35,117 bases of DNA, taken from Streptacidiphilus pinicola. Its GTDB lineage: Bacteria; Actinomycetota; Actinomycetes; Streptomycetales; Streptomycetaceae. The DNA lies in contig NZ_QKYN01000116.1 of assembly GCF_003258295.1 (NCBI RefSeq), forward strand, positions 461-35,577, in the 5' to 3' direction. Each line of letters begins with the position of its first letter. Position 1 is the stretch's first letter. Of this stretch, positions 1 to 9,214 are shown piece by piece. Under the pieces are notes generated by a model. That model was not told the origin of the DNA and did not search any database. It was given only the letters and a program-made list of their open reading frames with translations. A program made the position numbers and the translations under genes.

Positions 1-45
1 CTGGGGGTCAAGGGGTCGCAGGTTCAAATCCTGTCGTCCCGACCA
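1..45 (+). repeat. att copy 1: 3' part of tRNA-Pro(GGG), island A left boundary
   Basis: This is the 3' part of a proline tRNA: the anticodon loop with GGG, the 3' strand of the anticodon stem, the T arm (GGTTCAAATCC), the acceptor 3' strand and an encoded CCA. The same 45 nt recur at 19808-19852, and one G shorter at 31358-31401. In all cases the downstream terminator hairpin is repeated too. Copies 1 and 2 differ at only one of about 97 positions. The window begins inside the anticodon stem-loop, so I cannot tell whether the 5' half of a functional tRNA lies just upstream. I read it as the attachment site used by tRNA-targeting tyrosine integrases. Confidence 0.85.
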
Positions 46-63
46 GCGTTTTCGCAGGTCGGA

Positions 64-97
64 GGCCGTTTCCACTGAGAGGTGGGAGCGGCCTTTT
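64..97 (+). terminator. tRNA-Pro terminator hairpin (copy 1)
   Basis: A 13-nt arm (64-76) and its partner (81-93) form a stem with G-T wobbles around a GAGA loop, followed by TTTT. It lies 18 nt after the tRNA CCA. The same structure follows the other two att copies. It fits an intrinsic terminator of the tRNA gene that is carried along with each integrated island. Confidence 0.8.
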
Positions 98-422
98 CCG
101 TCTTTCGGATGGCTGTTGTCGCAGGTTGTCGCGCGGTCGGAAAGCCATTTCGGGGACTGAGACCAGTACGGTGGCGCGTGGTGTGTATGGGGCGGCTTCG
201 CCACCGAACCGGCTTGGAGTGTCTCCGTGGCTCGCGGTGAAACACGCCGGTCGAAGGCCTTCTTGAGATCTGATGGTGCGTCATTTGTTGTCGCGGGGTG
301 CGACAACATAGCCCGCCCTCGCGAGGGTGGCCTGCGACTCCCCCTTTGAATCCGGGCAAGCGGACGTCTGGGGCCGTCGAAGACTCGGCGGCCCCAGGCG
401 TCTCTCGTGCAACGGGGGACTG
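98..422. other. Non-coding stretch between att copy 1 and the integrase, with hairpins
   Basis: I see no convincing gene here. Two structures stand out. One is a perfect 9-bp stem with a 5-nt loop at 286-308 (GTTGTCGC and GCGACAAC arms). The other is a 12-bp palindrome CCCTCGCGAGGG at 316-327. Lying between the att core and the end of int, they could be integrase arm sites or part of an int terminator. This is inference from position only. Confidence 0.5.
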
Positions 423-1681
423 TCAGACGCCGGTGCGGGCGAGGGCGCGGTTGGGCCGGTCCGGGTCGTGGTCGGCGTCGGCCGTGTCCAGGGCGTTGGC
501 GAGTGCCGCGACGGCCTCGAGGGCGGCGTAGGGCAGCAGGTGACCGTAGAGGTTGACCGTGGTGGACAGCGTGGAGTGGCGCAGGGTCTTGGAGACGATC
601 GCGATCGGCACGCCGGAGGCGATCATGATGGTGGCCGCGGTGTGCCGCAGATCGTGCAGTCCGATGGTAGGGAGTTCGGCCGCCGCGGTGCGACGGCGGA
701 GCTGGTCGAGTACCCACTGGGGGCGCAGCGGTGCGCCGTCGAGGCCGGCCAGTGGCGCCCGGGGCGGGAGCTGTGCCTGTTGGATGCGGGCCTGGCGCTG
801 CAGGGCGGCAATCGCGCGCGGGGACTTCGTCCGCCACAGCCTGGCCGCCATCAACAACAACCAACTCCACCTGGGACCACCCAAGACCAAGGCGTCCCGC
901 AGCTGGGTCCACCTAGGTTGCGGTCCATCAGGTGCACGTCCGCCCAGTGCAGTCCGAGGACTTCGCCGCGGCGCATGCCGGTGCCGAGCATGACCTCGAA
1001 GAGGTCGGCGAGCTGGTCGGCGTGGAAGGTGTGGTTGTGGCGCAGGAACGCCGCGGCCTGCGCGGGGCTCCAGCAGGTGCGCTCGGCCGCGGTCGGCCGC
1101 TTGATGATGGCGTGCAGGGCCGGGTTGTAGGGAAGCCGGCGCGCGCGGACCGCCGCCTGCAGTGCTGCGCGCAGCGTTGACCCGGCGCGGTACACGGTGG
1201 GCCGACCCCTGAGCGCGAGTTGGCTCTGCTGCCACTCCTGGATGTGGCGGGAGCGCAGGTTGACCAGGCGGATCCCCGCGAAGGCCGGCAGGAGGAAGCG
1301 CTGCACGCTGTCGTGGTAGCCCGCCCAGGTCGTGGGCTGGAGCGTGGTGCGCCGGGCTGCGAGCCATTCCTCCAGGTAGTCACCGGTGCGCAGGTGCGGG
1401 TCGGCGTACACACCGGTGTTCTCGCCGGTCAGCAGCAGGCCGAGCGCTTCTTCGGCCGCCTCGCGGGTCGGGTGGCCGGTACGGCGGCAGGTAGAGCGCT
1501 TGCCGTCGGGGCTGGGGAGGTCGACAGCGAAGGCCCATGAGCCGTGCTCGGGGTCGGCGGCGAGGACCGGACAGCGTGGTCCGTACAGGCGCCGCCGGTT
1601 GTCCCGGCAACCACAGGCCCGGTAGATGCGTCCGCGCGCCGGGGGCGACGCCGTAGCTGCGAGGCGGGTTGGGAGACTCAC
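423..1681 (-). pseudogene. Tyrosine site-specific integrase of island A, broken by a micro-inversion
   Basis: This was a roughly 420-residue Streptomyces-type tyrosine recombinase. The likely start is GTG at 1681, with GGAGG 5 nt upstream. The N-terminal arm-binding region (GRIYRACGC, then HGSWAF) and core-binding domain read well, followed by the first catalytic arginine in GMRRGEVLGLHW. The frame then fails near 914. The expected next segment (AINNNQLHLG, KTKASRSWVHL) is present but reads on the opposite strand at about 829-913. The C-terminal catalytic part resumes near 824 in another frame with HDLRHTAA, LRHSTLSTT and the tyrosine in NLYGH. The gene therefore has an inversion of about 85 bp plus a small indel, and no full-length integrase can be made. 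It points toward att copy 1, as int genes usually do. Confidence 0.88.
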
Positions 1682-2001
1682 AACAACCTCCAGATGTGGA
1701 ACTGAAGTTGATGTCTCCCCCAGGCTCGGGGCGTGGTGGGCTGCTCGGCAGGGCGTGGTGGCCAGAGCCTGGAGCATGGACAAGCTGTCGTCCAAGCGCG
1801 CGGTGCGTCGAATGCCCTCGTGCCCCCGTTGCCACAAAGCGCCTTCTCACACTCCCTGGGGAGTACAGCCCGGCGGCCAAACCAGCCACCGAAACGAAGA
1901 GCCCGAACGTGACCACGCTGTCAGCGAGCCCGCGCGTTCCGTTCACGCAGGGTTGCCGCCCAACACGTGGCTCTGTTCTAGACTCGGCCCCCTGTGATGG
2001 A
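1682..2001. other. Gap between integrase and zinc-ribbon gene
   Basis: No supported gene. One leftward frame contains a short hydrophobic run (around 1870-1930) with no recognisable start signal or family. In related integrative elements an excisionase gene often sits upstream of int, but I cannot identify one here. Confidence 0.3.
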
Positions 2002-3657
2002 TCAGTCCTTCTGGCGAGCTTGGCTCCGGATTCGAATGATCGTCGCCGCCATGTCGATCGAATCTTCTGAAACTGTCTCCGTCCATCCACCCTGCGGCAT
2101 GTGGTGGTTGGTCAGGTAAGGGCGCAGTCCAAGATCTGTTCGCCACCAGGTGAGGATGTCCTCCTCGATCTCGAGAGCTATCTCTCCGGGGACGTCCTCG
2201 GTGACGAGCACCTTCCATCCCTTGGCGGCGTGACGTCGCAGGCGGATCCCGCTGCGATCCGTGACTCCGACCTTTACCGCCTGCAGCTCGGGGTTCGAGA
2301 TCAGATAAACGACGGCCGGACTGCCCGGCTTGAATCCGGAGTCCCGACACCACCGGCATCCGCCGCTTCCTTGTTGGACGGTGCCGTAGCAGGGTGTGAC
2401 CTCGCGCTGGCACCTGGCGCACCGGCACTTCCACGGAGTTGTCGATCCTGGATAGGCGACGAGCGGCTCGACACCGGCTCCGCGTATGACCGCAGCCGCG
2501 TGCTCCGGGTCGATCGCGGTGTCGTTGCAGTATCTGCACCCACCGCCTTGAGCCACGCTGCCCAACCGCGGTGCGACCACCTTGCCGCAGCGTTCACACT
2601 GACACGGCCATGGGGCATGTCGGCCCGGGTAGTCGGCCAGAGGCACAAGGCCTGCGGCCCTCATGTGCGCAGCCGCTTTGTCCGGATCAACTCTGTTCTT
2701 GGCGCACCAACCGCAGCCATGGCCTTTCCGTACGTTGTTCAGCATCGGGGAGACTTCGCGCCCGCAACGGGTGCACTGGGCCCGCCAGGGCGTCATGACG
2801 GACTTGTACGGCTCCAGAGGCTCCAACCCGGCGGCACGCATGCTCTCGATGGCAGCCCCCTCATCACCCCGCTGTCTCTTGCTCGATCGCAGGCCTGCGC
2901 AGGAGCGACATCCGCCCCACCCCTGCTTGATGTTGGTGTACCGCGGGTTCACTGGCAGTCCGCAGGACAGGCATCGGCACGCCCAGGGCTTTCCTGCTCC
3001 CGGGTACGGTTCCAGTGGCTCAAGTCGGGCAGCGATCATGAACTGGGCGGCGCTCGCGCTGTCGAGGCGCTGGCTGGCGCCGACGTTCTTGGCCGCGCAC
3101 GATCGGCACCCCGTGCCTTGGGCGCGGCGGACGTCCTGAAGCCTCGGGCTCACCTCGTCCTGGCACGTGGTGCAGCGGCAGCGCCAGGCTCGGTTCGAGC
3201 CTGGATACGCTTCCAGCGGCTCCAATCCGGCGGCCCTCATCTCAGCCTCGGCTGCATGCTTGTCCAGGCGAAGCGCGTCCGCGTTCTTCTTGTCCGCGCA
3301 GCGGCGGCATCCTCCACTACCGCCCACGACGTTGGAGTACCTGGGAGTGACCTCCGCGTCGCAGTTTTCGCAGCGGCTCCTCCACGGCTTCCCGGAACCC
3401 GGGTAATCGATCAACGGTTCCAGGCCCACCGCCCTCATCACAGCCACGGCGTCGTTGGGATCGACCATGGTCCCCGCGCAATATCCGCAGGCGGCGTGAC
3501 CCTGGCGTACGTTTGTGAGGCGCGGCGTGACCTCGCGTTCGCATCGAAGACAGCAGCCCTTCCACGGAGCGCTGGAGTTCACGTATGGCTCCAAAGGCTC
3601 GACGCCAGCCTGCCGCATGATCTCTACGGCTTCCGCTGGAGAGAACGCCCTTGGCAC
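2002..3657 (-). CDS. Seven-repeat zinc-ribbon protein with C-terminal GIY-YIG-like domain
   Basis: A 551-residue protein. The chosen start is GTG at 3657, preceded by AGGGAGG 8 nt away; the frame stays open upstream to 3960, but that part has no repeat or family character. Most of the chain is seven tandem units of about 65-75 residues. Each has a helix ending in MRAAGLEPLEPYPG-like sequence, then PWRCRCxxCGxEVTPR and GGCRxCA: two CxxC pairs per unit, i.e. one zinc ribbon or treble-clef knuckle each. The last roughly 120 residues begin VVYLIS, then VKVGVT, an arginine-rich helix and a glutamate-containing helix. This is the layout of the T5orf172/GIY-YIG nuclease superfamily, with a degenerate YIG signature. 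I infer a nucleic-acid-binding array tethered to a nuclease-like domain. It stands alone between int and the Mokosh pair. Activity is uncertain because the motifs are weak. Confidence 0.75.
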   Translation of the reverse strand: MPRAFSPAEAVEIMRQAGVEPLEPYVNSSAPWKGCCLRCEREVTPRLTNVRQGHAACGYCAGTMVDPNDAVAVMRAVGLEPLIDYPGSGKPWRSRCENCDAEVTPRYSNVVGGSGGCRRCADKKNADALRLDKHAAEAEMRAAGLEPLEAYPGSNRAWRCRCTTCQDEVSPRLQDVRRAQGTGCRSCAAKNVGASQRLDSASAAQFMIAARLEPLEPYPGAGKPWACRCLSCGLPVNPRYTNIKQGWGGCRSCAGLRSSKRQRGDEGAAIESMRAAGLEPLEPYKSVMTPWRAQCTRCGREVSPMLNNVRKGHGCGWCAKNRVDPDKAAAHMRAAGLVPLADYPGRHAPWPCQCERCGKVVAPRLGSVAQGGGCRYCNDTAIDPEHAAAVIRGAGVEPLVAYPGSTTPWKCRCARCQREVTPCYGTVQQGSGGCRWCRDSGFKPGSPAVVYLISNPELQAVKVGVTDRSGIRLRRHAAKGWKVLVTEDVPGEIALEIEEDILTWWRTDLGLRPYLTNHHMPQGGWTETVSEDSIDMAATIIRIRSQARQKD

Positions 3658-3981
3658 GAGCCTCGCCTCCCTAGGCGCGAAGGCGCACGACACGAATGCC
3701 GCCGCAGTCGATGGAGGCGCCAAGCTACAGCGTTTACCGGTGGGCACGCGAATGGCGGCGTCAGTTCCCGTTTGCCTTACCCAAGTTAGGGTCTTCGGCG
3801 TGACTCTCGCCATGGGCGCCTGGTCGTGGTTGTCCAACTCGCCGCTGGGTGAACACCGAAAGGTACGAGGTCGAGCGGGACGTGGGCTGCGAGGAACCTT
3901 CGGATTCGGAGCCGGACTCCCGACCGTGAACCCAGCGGCGAGCCCCAGCACTCCGCCCACCCGCGGGAGCTCCCCGACGGG

Positions 3982-4115
3982 TCAGAACGTCAGCAAGGGA
4001 AGACAGCGAAGTACGCGGGCAGAGGTGACCGGAACGTTGTCGAGCGCCTCCCGTCGGATCGTGCCGATGACGCGCTCGCAATGGGCGTTCATCCGCGGCG
4101 CCTTGGTTGCGCGGT
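3982..4115 (-). pseudogene. Transposase (rve/DDE) C-terminal remnant
   Basis: A short leftward reading contains NAHCERVIGTIRREALDNV, typical of the third catalytic block of retroviral-integrase-like transposases common in Streptomyces insertion sequences, and then a stop at 3982-3984. The rest of the gene is missing on both sides. It is a different subfamily from the IS copies at 20.7-23.3 kb. The surrounding intergenic DNA (3658-3981 and 4116-4332) shows no other gene. Confidence 0.6.
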
Positions 4116-4332
4116 GACGCCACTGATGTGGAGCCCGCGCGTGCCGCGCTCCCGCCTCAGCAGTAGTTCGGCCGGGCCTACGTCCGTCAGGGTCACCCGC
4201 CCGTGCCGCCTTCCTCCGGCCGGCCGCGCAGCTGCGGGGAAGAACTGGTGTTCTGCTTCAACCGGCCATCCTTGTCGCTCTGGCCTGCCAGAATGACCGC
4301 GTGTCGAGCGCGACGGCGACGAGGAGCAACGC

Positions 4333-7300
4333 ATGACTAATGAGCTCGTCAGCGGCAGGTTCATGTTGCTGCCGCTCGACTCGCGTAAGGGCGGGCAGTC
4401 CGAGGTCCGCAAGGCCGTGGACACCCACAGTCCGGACGGAGCGGCCGCGGCGGTGAAGCTGCTGACGCCGCGCCAGGATGATGAGGTCATCGAGCTGTTC
4501 TTGGAGCGGGAGACTGGAGCGCTCAAGGAGCTGCGTCACCCGAACATCGTCGAGATGTTGGACTCCGGCTGGGACCAAGGGCTTGGCCGATATTTCGTCG
4601 CGTTGGAGTGGATCGACGGCAGCCTCAAGGACGAGATGGCCAGGGGCCGCGCGATGTCGTGGTCGGCCTTCTTCGAGCAGATCGGAGGGCCACTCTCCTC
4701 CGCACTGGCCTACGCTCACGGCCGCGAGATCGAGCACCGCGATATCAAGCCCGGCAACGTGCTGCTCACCGCAGACGGCACGGTCAAGCTCGCTGACTTC
4801 GGCATCGCCAAGATCCGCTCGAAGGTCGCTGCTGGCGCGCCGGCGCAGGAGACGGTCGCCGACTTCCGCTCCAACCTCTACTCGCCGCCCGAGCAGACCG
4901 ACTCCCTCGCCTACGTCCGCGACGTGTTCGGTTTCGGCGTGCTAGCGATCCAGGTAATGTCGGCTGGCAAGGCCCACGACTACGCCGACCTCGCCCCGGT
5001 GCTGGACGGCCTGGATTTGGCGCCCGAGATTCATCGGGTCCTGGCCGACTGCATCGACTTCACCCCCGGCAACCGCCCGCCGAACGCCGCCGTGCTGGAG
5101 CAACGGCTGCGGGACGCCGACCAGGTCTGCCGTGCCCGCTGGGCACGGCGCCACAACTTCCTGTGGCTCAAGCTCACCCGGGCCGCCGCCGAGACGGTCC
5201 TGGAGATCCCTCGGGGCACGGACATCGACTGGCAGCGCGCCCAGGCCGCGGTCATGGACGACATCGGCGGCCCTGTTCACGCCGACTACGGCTTCAACCA
5301 GCAGACTGGCGAGGTCGACCGCGACACGATCCGGCTTGCCGGCCGCTCCCTGTTCCTGCGGCTGAAGGCGGACGACCGCGACGCCGACTGCTCCGCCATC
5401 GTCCAGGTCCAGCGCAAGAGCGAGGACTGGCTGGCCCGATGGCGAGCCAAGGCCGTCCCGGTAGCTGGGCTCCTGACCTTCGACTTCCGCAACCCGGGCG
5501 AGGACGCCGCCTACGACGGTCTGCAGGCGCTGCTCGACGAACTCGACGGCCACGACGAGGCCCGTGCCGCTGCCAAACGGCAGGAACAGCAGGCCAGCCT
5601 CGGCGACCTGTTCGACGGCTGGCGGCGGCTACTCGACGCCCGCGAGGAACTGGCCGCTGGCGGTCGTGAACCGCTTTACTACACACAGGTCACAGGCGAA
5701 GGCCGCACCCGGGTCTTCCACCTCACCCGGACCGCCGCCGACCCGAACGGACTGCTGGGGGAGGAGTGGAGCGTCGCTGACTACGCGCAGGGACGCCCCC
5801 TGGAGCGCGGCCAGATCACCGGGGCGTCCGAAGACCAGGTGATCATGACGCTCCCGCGTAGCGCACGGCGGATCCCCGAGCGCGGCGTCCTGCTGCCCTA
5901 CCTCGGACCCACCCAGACTGCGCTGGCCCGTCAACGTGACGCGTTGACCGCGGTAGCTGAGGAGCAGGGCGCCAACCGCTTACTGCGCCAGGTGATCGAG
6001 GACCCGGCCTCCGTTCAGATCGGCACACCCGCCCAAATCTCGGACTGGTTCCGCGGCGACCTAGACGACAGCAAACGTGAGGTGGTCCGCCACGCGCTCG
6101 GCTCACAGGACCTGCTGCTGATCGAAGGACCGCCAGGCACCGGCAAGACCACGGTGATCGCCGAGATCGTCGAGCAGACGCTGCGCCGCTCCCCGAAGGC
6201 CAGGATCCTGATCGTGAGCCAAACCCACATCGCCATCGATAACGCCCTCAAGAGGATCGCGGACTCCGGGCGCAGCGACGTGGTGAGGCTCGGGCTCCCA
6301 GATGACCCCAGGGTCGCGGGCGACGTGCAGCATCTCCTGCTGGACCGCCAGATCAAGCGCTGGTCACGCCAGGTCCGTACCAAAGCCGAGGCACACCTGG
6401 AACGGCTTGCTGCCAACAATGGCCTTGAAGCCCGCCATCTGAAGGCCGCACTCACCCTGGAGGGGCTGGCAGCGGTGGCCGGCGACATCGCCCACGTCCA
6501 GCAACGGCTCCTTGACCTGACCGAGCAGCCCACCTCAGACCGCACGTCCTCGGCCCGCGAGCTCGCCGAGGACATCGTGACCGCCCGCGCCCGCCTTGAC
6601 GGTCTCCTGGAGCAGCGTGGTGAACTGTTCACCCTGGTCCAGCGCCAGCTCGAAGGCGACCTGACCCTCAAGGAGGACATGGCGGCCGCGGACTACCGCA
6701 CCGTGGTGGGCGCTCTACTGGGCGGCAACCCGGTCGCCGCTGGCATGCTGGACGTCCTGCGTCTGCAGGGCGAGTGGCTGCAGCGCATCGAAACCGACCA
6801 GGCCCTTGTCGGCACATTCCTACGCACCCGCAACGTCGTCGGTGGCACCGCGCTCGGGTTCCTCGCCCATCCGGCCGTCCGAGACCTCGACTTCGACCTG
6901 TGCATCTTCGACGAGGCATCCAAAGCCACCGCGACCGAGGCACTGGTGCCCCTCGCCCGCGCCCGACAGTGGATCATGGTCGGGGATACCCGCCAGCTGC
7001 CCCCAATGGACGAAGACCTGCTTCGCAACCCCAAGCTCATGGAGGACTACCAGCTGATCCCGGAGCTGGTGGCAACCACCTTGTTCCAATATCTGATTAA
7101 CGCCAGCCGTCCCCCGGTCCGCCACCTGCTCCGCGAGCAGTACCGGATGACCCCGGCCATCGGCAACCTGATCTCCACGTGCTTCTACCAGGGCCAGCTG
7201 CGCTCACCCGGCACCCACACCCTGCCCGGCTATGACGGCCTATACAAGCCGGTCTGCTGGATCGACACTTCACGCCTTGGCCAGCGCCGCGAAGCCCCGC

Positions 7301-7776
7301 GCACCGAGAGCGACCCCAGCGCCCTGAACCGCACCGAAGCCCAGCTGATCGCCCGCCACCTCCAGACGCTCGACCGCGCCGTGGAGCGCCGGGTCATCAA
7401 ACCCGGCCACACCGGGAAGCTCGAAGTCCTCGTCATCGCCCCCTACAGCAGGCAGGTCGAAGAACTGCGCCGCCGCCTGGCCCCGCTCCAGCTGCACCAC
7501 CTGGCCACCGAAGTACTGTCCGTCGATGCCGTGCAGGGCCGCGAGTGCGACCTCGCCTTGTTCTCCGTCACCCGCAGCAACGAACGCAGCGACTTCGGCT
7601 TCCTCGGCGAGCCCTACTGGCGCCGCATCAACGTCGCACTGTCCCGAGCACGCTACGGTCTGGTCATCGTCGGCGACACCGCCTTCTGCCAGAGCAAGCC
7701 CGGAGCTCTGAGCCAGGTGCTGGACTACATCCGCACGCACCCCGTGGACTGCGAGATCACCGATGCCAACCTTTAG
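4333..7776 (+). CDS. mkoA: Mokosh type I MkoA: Ser/Thr kinase fused to SF1 (COG1112-type) helicase
   Basis: An 1147-residue two-domain protein. Residues 1 to about 270 form a Hanks-type kinase: AVK lysine at 42, HRDIKPGN at 135 onward, DFG at 155. After a linker domain comes a UPF1/DNA2-like superfamily 1 helicase: Walker A GPPGTGKT at 599-606, Walker B DEAS at 860-863, VGDTRQLPP, QYRM at 936-939, VDAVQGRE, and the arginine-rich NVALSRAR at 1100-1107. The ATG at 4333 follows GAGGAG with good spacing. The next gene overlaps its end by 14 nt and encodes a PLD nuclease. Kinase plus COG1112 helicase with an adjacent PLD protein is the published composition of Mokosh type I anti-phage defence, probably acting on phage nucleic acid or transcripts in the cytoplasm. 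All key catalytic residues look intact. The family assignment is firm; the mechanism is inferred. Confidence 0.9.
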   Translation: MTNELVSGRFMLLPLDSRKGGQSEVRKAVDTHSPDGAAAAVKLLTPRQDDEVIELFLERETGALKELRHPNIVEMLDSGWDQGLGRYFVALEWIDGSLKDEMARGRAMSWSAFFEQIGGPLSSALAYAHGREIEHRDIKPGNVLLTADGTVKLADFGIAKIRSKVAAGAPAQETVADFRSNLYSPPEQTDSLAYVRDVFGFGVLAIQVMSAGKAHDYADLAPVLDGLDLAPEIHRVLADCIDFTPGNRPPNAAVLEQRLRDADQVCRARWARRHNFLWLKLTRAAAETVLEIPRGTDIDWQRAQAAVMDDIGGPVHADYGFNQQTGEVDRDTIRLAGRSLFLRLKADDRDADCSAIVQVQRKSEDWLARWRAKAVPVAGLLTFDFRNPGEDAAYDGLQALLDELDGHDEARAAAKRQEQQASLGDLFDGWRRLLDAREELAAGGREPLYYTQVTGEGRTRVFHLTRTAADPNGLLGEEWSVADYAQGRPLERGQITGASEDQVIMTLPRSARRIPERGVLLPYLGPTQTALARQRDALTAVAEEQGANRLLRQVIEDPASVQIGTPAQISDWFRGDLDDSKREVVRHALGSQDLLLIEGPPGTGKTTVIAEIVEQTLRRSPKARILIVSQTHIAIDNALKRIADSGRSDVVRLGLPDDPRVAGDVQHLLLDRQIKRWSRQVRTKAEAHLERLAANNGLEARHLKAALTLEGLAAVAGDIAHVQQRLLDLTEQPTSDRTSSARELAEDIVTARARLDGLLEQRGELFTLVQRQLEGDLTLKEDMAAADYRTVVGALLGGNPVAAGMLDVLRLQGEWLQRIETDQALVGTFLRTRNVVGGTALGFLAHPAVRDLDFDLCIFDEASKATATEALVPLARARQWIMVGDTRQLPPMDEDLLRNPKLMEDYQLIPELVATTLFQYLINASRPPVRHLLREQYRMTPAIGNLISTCFYQGQLRSPGTHTLPGYDGLYKPVCWIDTSRLGQRREAPRTESDPSALNRTEAQLIARHLQTLDRAVERRVIKPGHTGKLEVLVIAPYSRQVEELRRRLAPLQLHHLATEVLSVDAVQGRECDLALFSVTRSNERSDFGFLGEPYWRRINVALSRARYGLVIVGDTAFCQSKPGALSQVLDYIRTHPVDCEITDANL

Positions 7777-9148
7777 CCCCGACAGCCTCCTCGCCGTCCG
7801 CTTCCACAACGCCCGCCCCGGCCTGGAACTGGTGACCATCATCGACGCGGCCCTGCCAGTCGCGCCGCTCACACTCTCCGTCGAAGCCCAGGAACGCAAG
7901 CAGCTCCCCCTCCTCGACGAGTTCGTGCTGCGCCTGGTCAGCGCCAAGGTCAACACCACCGATGGCATCGGCGGAGTCCTGGGCCTGGAGCCGTCCCTGG
8001 TTGCCAAGGCCGTCGCCGAGCAGTTCTCTCTTGACCACCTCACCTATGGCCGCCGCCAGCCCGACACCCCGGCCGGCCGCTCACCATTGCGACTTACAGA
8101 CAAGGGACAGCGGGCCGCGAACGAGCTGACGATCACGCGCCCCCAGCGCACCGAGATGGTCTTCGTCTGGGACCAGTTGCTGCGCAAAGTCCGCCCCTAC
8201 GACCGGCATGCGGTGATCACCAAATACCGGGCCGGGGAAGACGACCTCATGCTGCTGCCAGCTGGCCAGCACGGCGACGTCCAGGCCGCAGACCTCTCGC
8301 TCGGCGACCTGAACCTGCTGTTGAAAGACCGCGAGGACAAGCGTGAGATCCTGGTGATCCGCCGAGTCGCCCAGGCGCCGGCCGCGCGCTACCTGCCGGC
8401 GAAGGTCCTGGTGTACGCCGACGAGGCCCGAACCGACCTCCAGCTCGGCGTCGTCGTCGACGGTGAGCTCAGCCACCCCCACGAGATCGCGCTGCTTGGC
8501 TGCGGCGGCGCCCAGGCCCTCGGCATCACCGTCGAAGCCGCCCCGCCCCGCCCGACGTTGCACCCCGACTTCGAGCGCGCCCGTATTCCGTTGGCTGAGG
8601 TCACCCGCCGGCGCGCCGGCGCTGCGCAGTCGCAGGGCGCCTTCTCAGATTCGGCTGACTTGCCTCACGAGGAAGAACGTGACGAGATCCGGGCTATCAG
8701 CGTCTTCGAACACCCGGACCTTCTCGACGAAGCCCTCACCAGCGCCCGCCGCCGGATCCTGCTGATCTCGCCGTGGATCAGGAAGAAGATCGTCACCACC
8801 GACTTCATCGCTAAGCTCGAAGGCCGCCTCCGCGCGGGTGTTCAGGTGGACATCGCCTACGGCTACAGCGACAAGCCCGAGGAGTCCGACGCCGACGCCA
8901 TCCGGCGCCTGCACAACCTCGCCCGCCGCTACTCCGAGAACTTCCGCTTCACCCGCCTGAAGAGCACCCACGCCAAGGTCCTGCTGTTCGATGACGTGTG
9001 GATCACCACCAGTTTCAACTGGTTGTCCTTCAAGGGCGACCCAACCCGCACCTTCCGAAGCGAAGAAGGCACCCTCGTCCGTGGACACGACACCGCGGAC
9101 GAGCAGCATCAGCGCTACCTGGACCAGATCACCTCCGAACAGGCCTGA
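7763..9148 (+). CDS. mkoB: Mokosh type I MkoB: phospholipase-D-family nuclease partner
   Basis: A 461-residue protein whose ATG lies inside the last codons of mkoA, so the two are translationally coupled. Residues from about 310 to the end form a single PLD-like domain: an ILLISPWI strand, then the HKD signature with H403, K405 and D410 (HAKVLLFDD), and a downstream asparagine in TSFNW at 419. One HKD per chain implies that a dimer would make the active site, as in Nuc-type PLD nucleases. The first roughly 300 residues have no family I can name and may recognise substrate or bind the helicase. In the known system this protein is the presumed nuclease effector working with the kinase-helicase. 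No frame disruption is visible. Confidence 0.85.
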   Translation: MPTFSPDSLLAVRFHNARPGLELVTIIDAALPVAPLTLSVEAQERKQLPLLDEFVLRLVSAKVNTTDGIGGVLGLEPSLVAKAVAEQFSLDHLTYGRRQPDTPAGRSPLRLTDKGQRAANELTITRPQRTEMVFVWDQLLRKVRPYDRHAVITKYRAGEDDLMLLPAGQHGDVQAADLSLGDLNLLLKDREDKREILVIRRVAQAPAARYLPAKVLVYADEARTDLQLGVVVDGELSHPHEIALLGCGGAQALGITVEAAPPRPTLHPDFERARIPLAEVTRRRAGAAQSQGAFSDSADLPHEEERDEIRAISVFEHPDLLDEALTSARRRILLISPWIRKKIVTTDFIAKLEGRLRAGVQVDIAYGYSDKPEESDADAIRRLHNLARRYSENFRFTRLKSTHAKVLLFDDVWITTSFNWLSFKGDPTRTFRSEEGTLVRGHDTADEQHQRYLDQITSEQA

Positions 9149-9214
9149 GGTAGCGGAGCAGTCGGTGCGTTCGGCCCTATCGGTTGCTTCCGCGCTGGCG
9201 GCGTCCAGGGCGGT

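Noticed and set aside
829..913. A separate small rightward gene
   Set aside because: The conserved residues are those of the integrase middle segment; it is better explained as an inversion within int.
2300..3620. Repeated DNA blocks of about 200 bp
   Set aside because: They encode the zinc-ribbon repeats and are divergent at the DNA level, not a satellite or CRISPR.
2101..3789. Long rightward open frame (562 codons)
   Set aside because: It is the antisense of the zinc-ribbon repeat gene; the leftward frame has repeated CxxC motifs and a ribosome site, the rightward one has neither.
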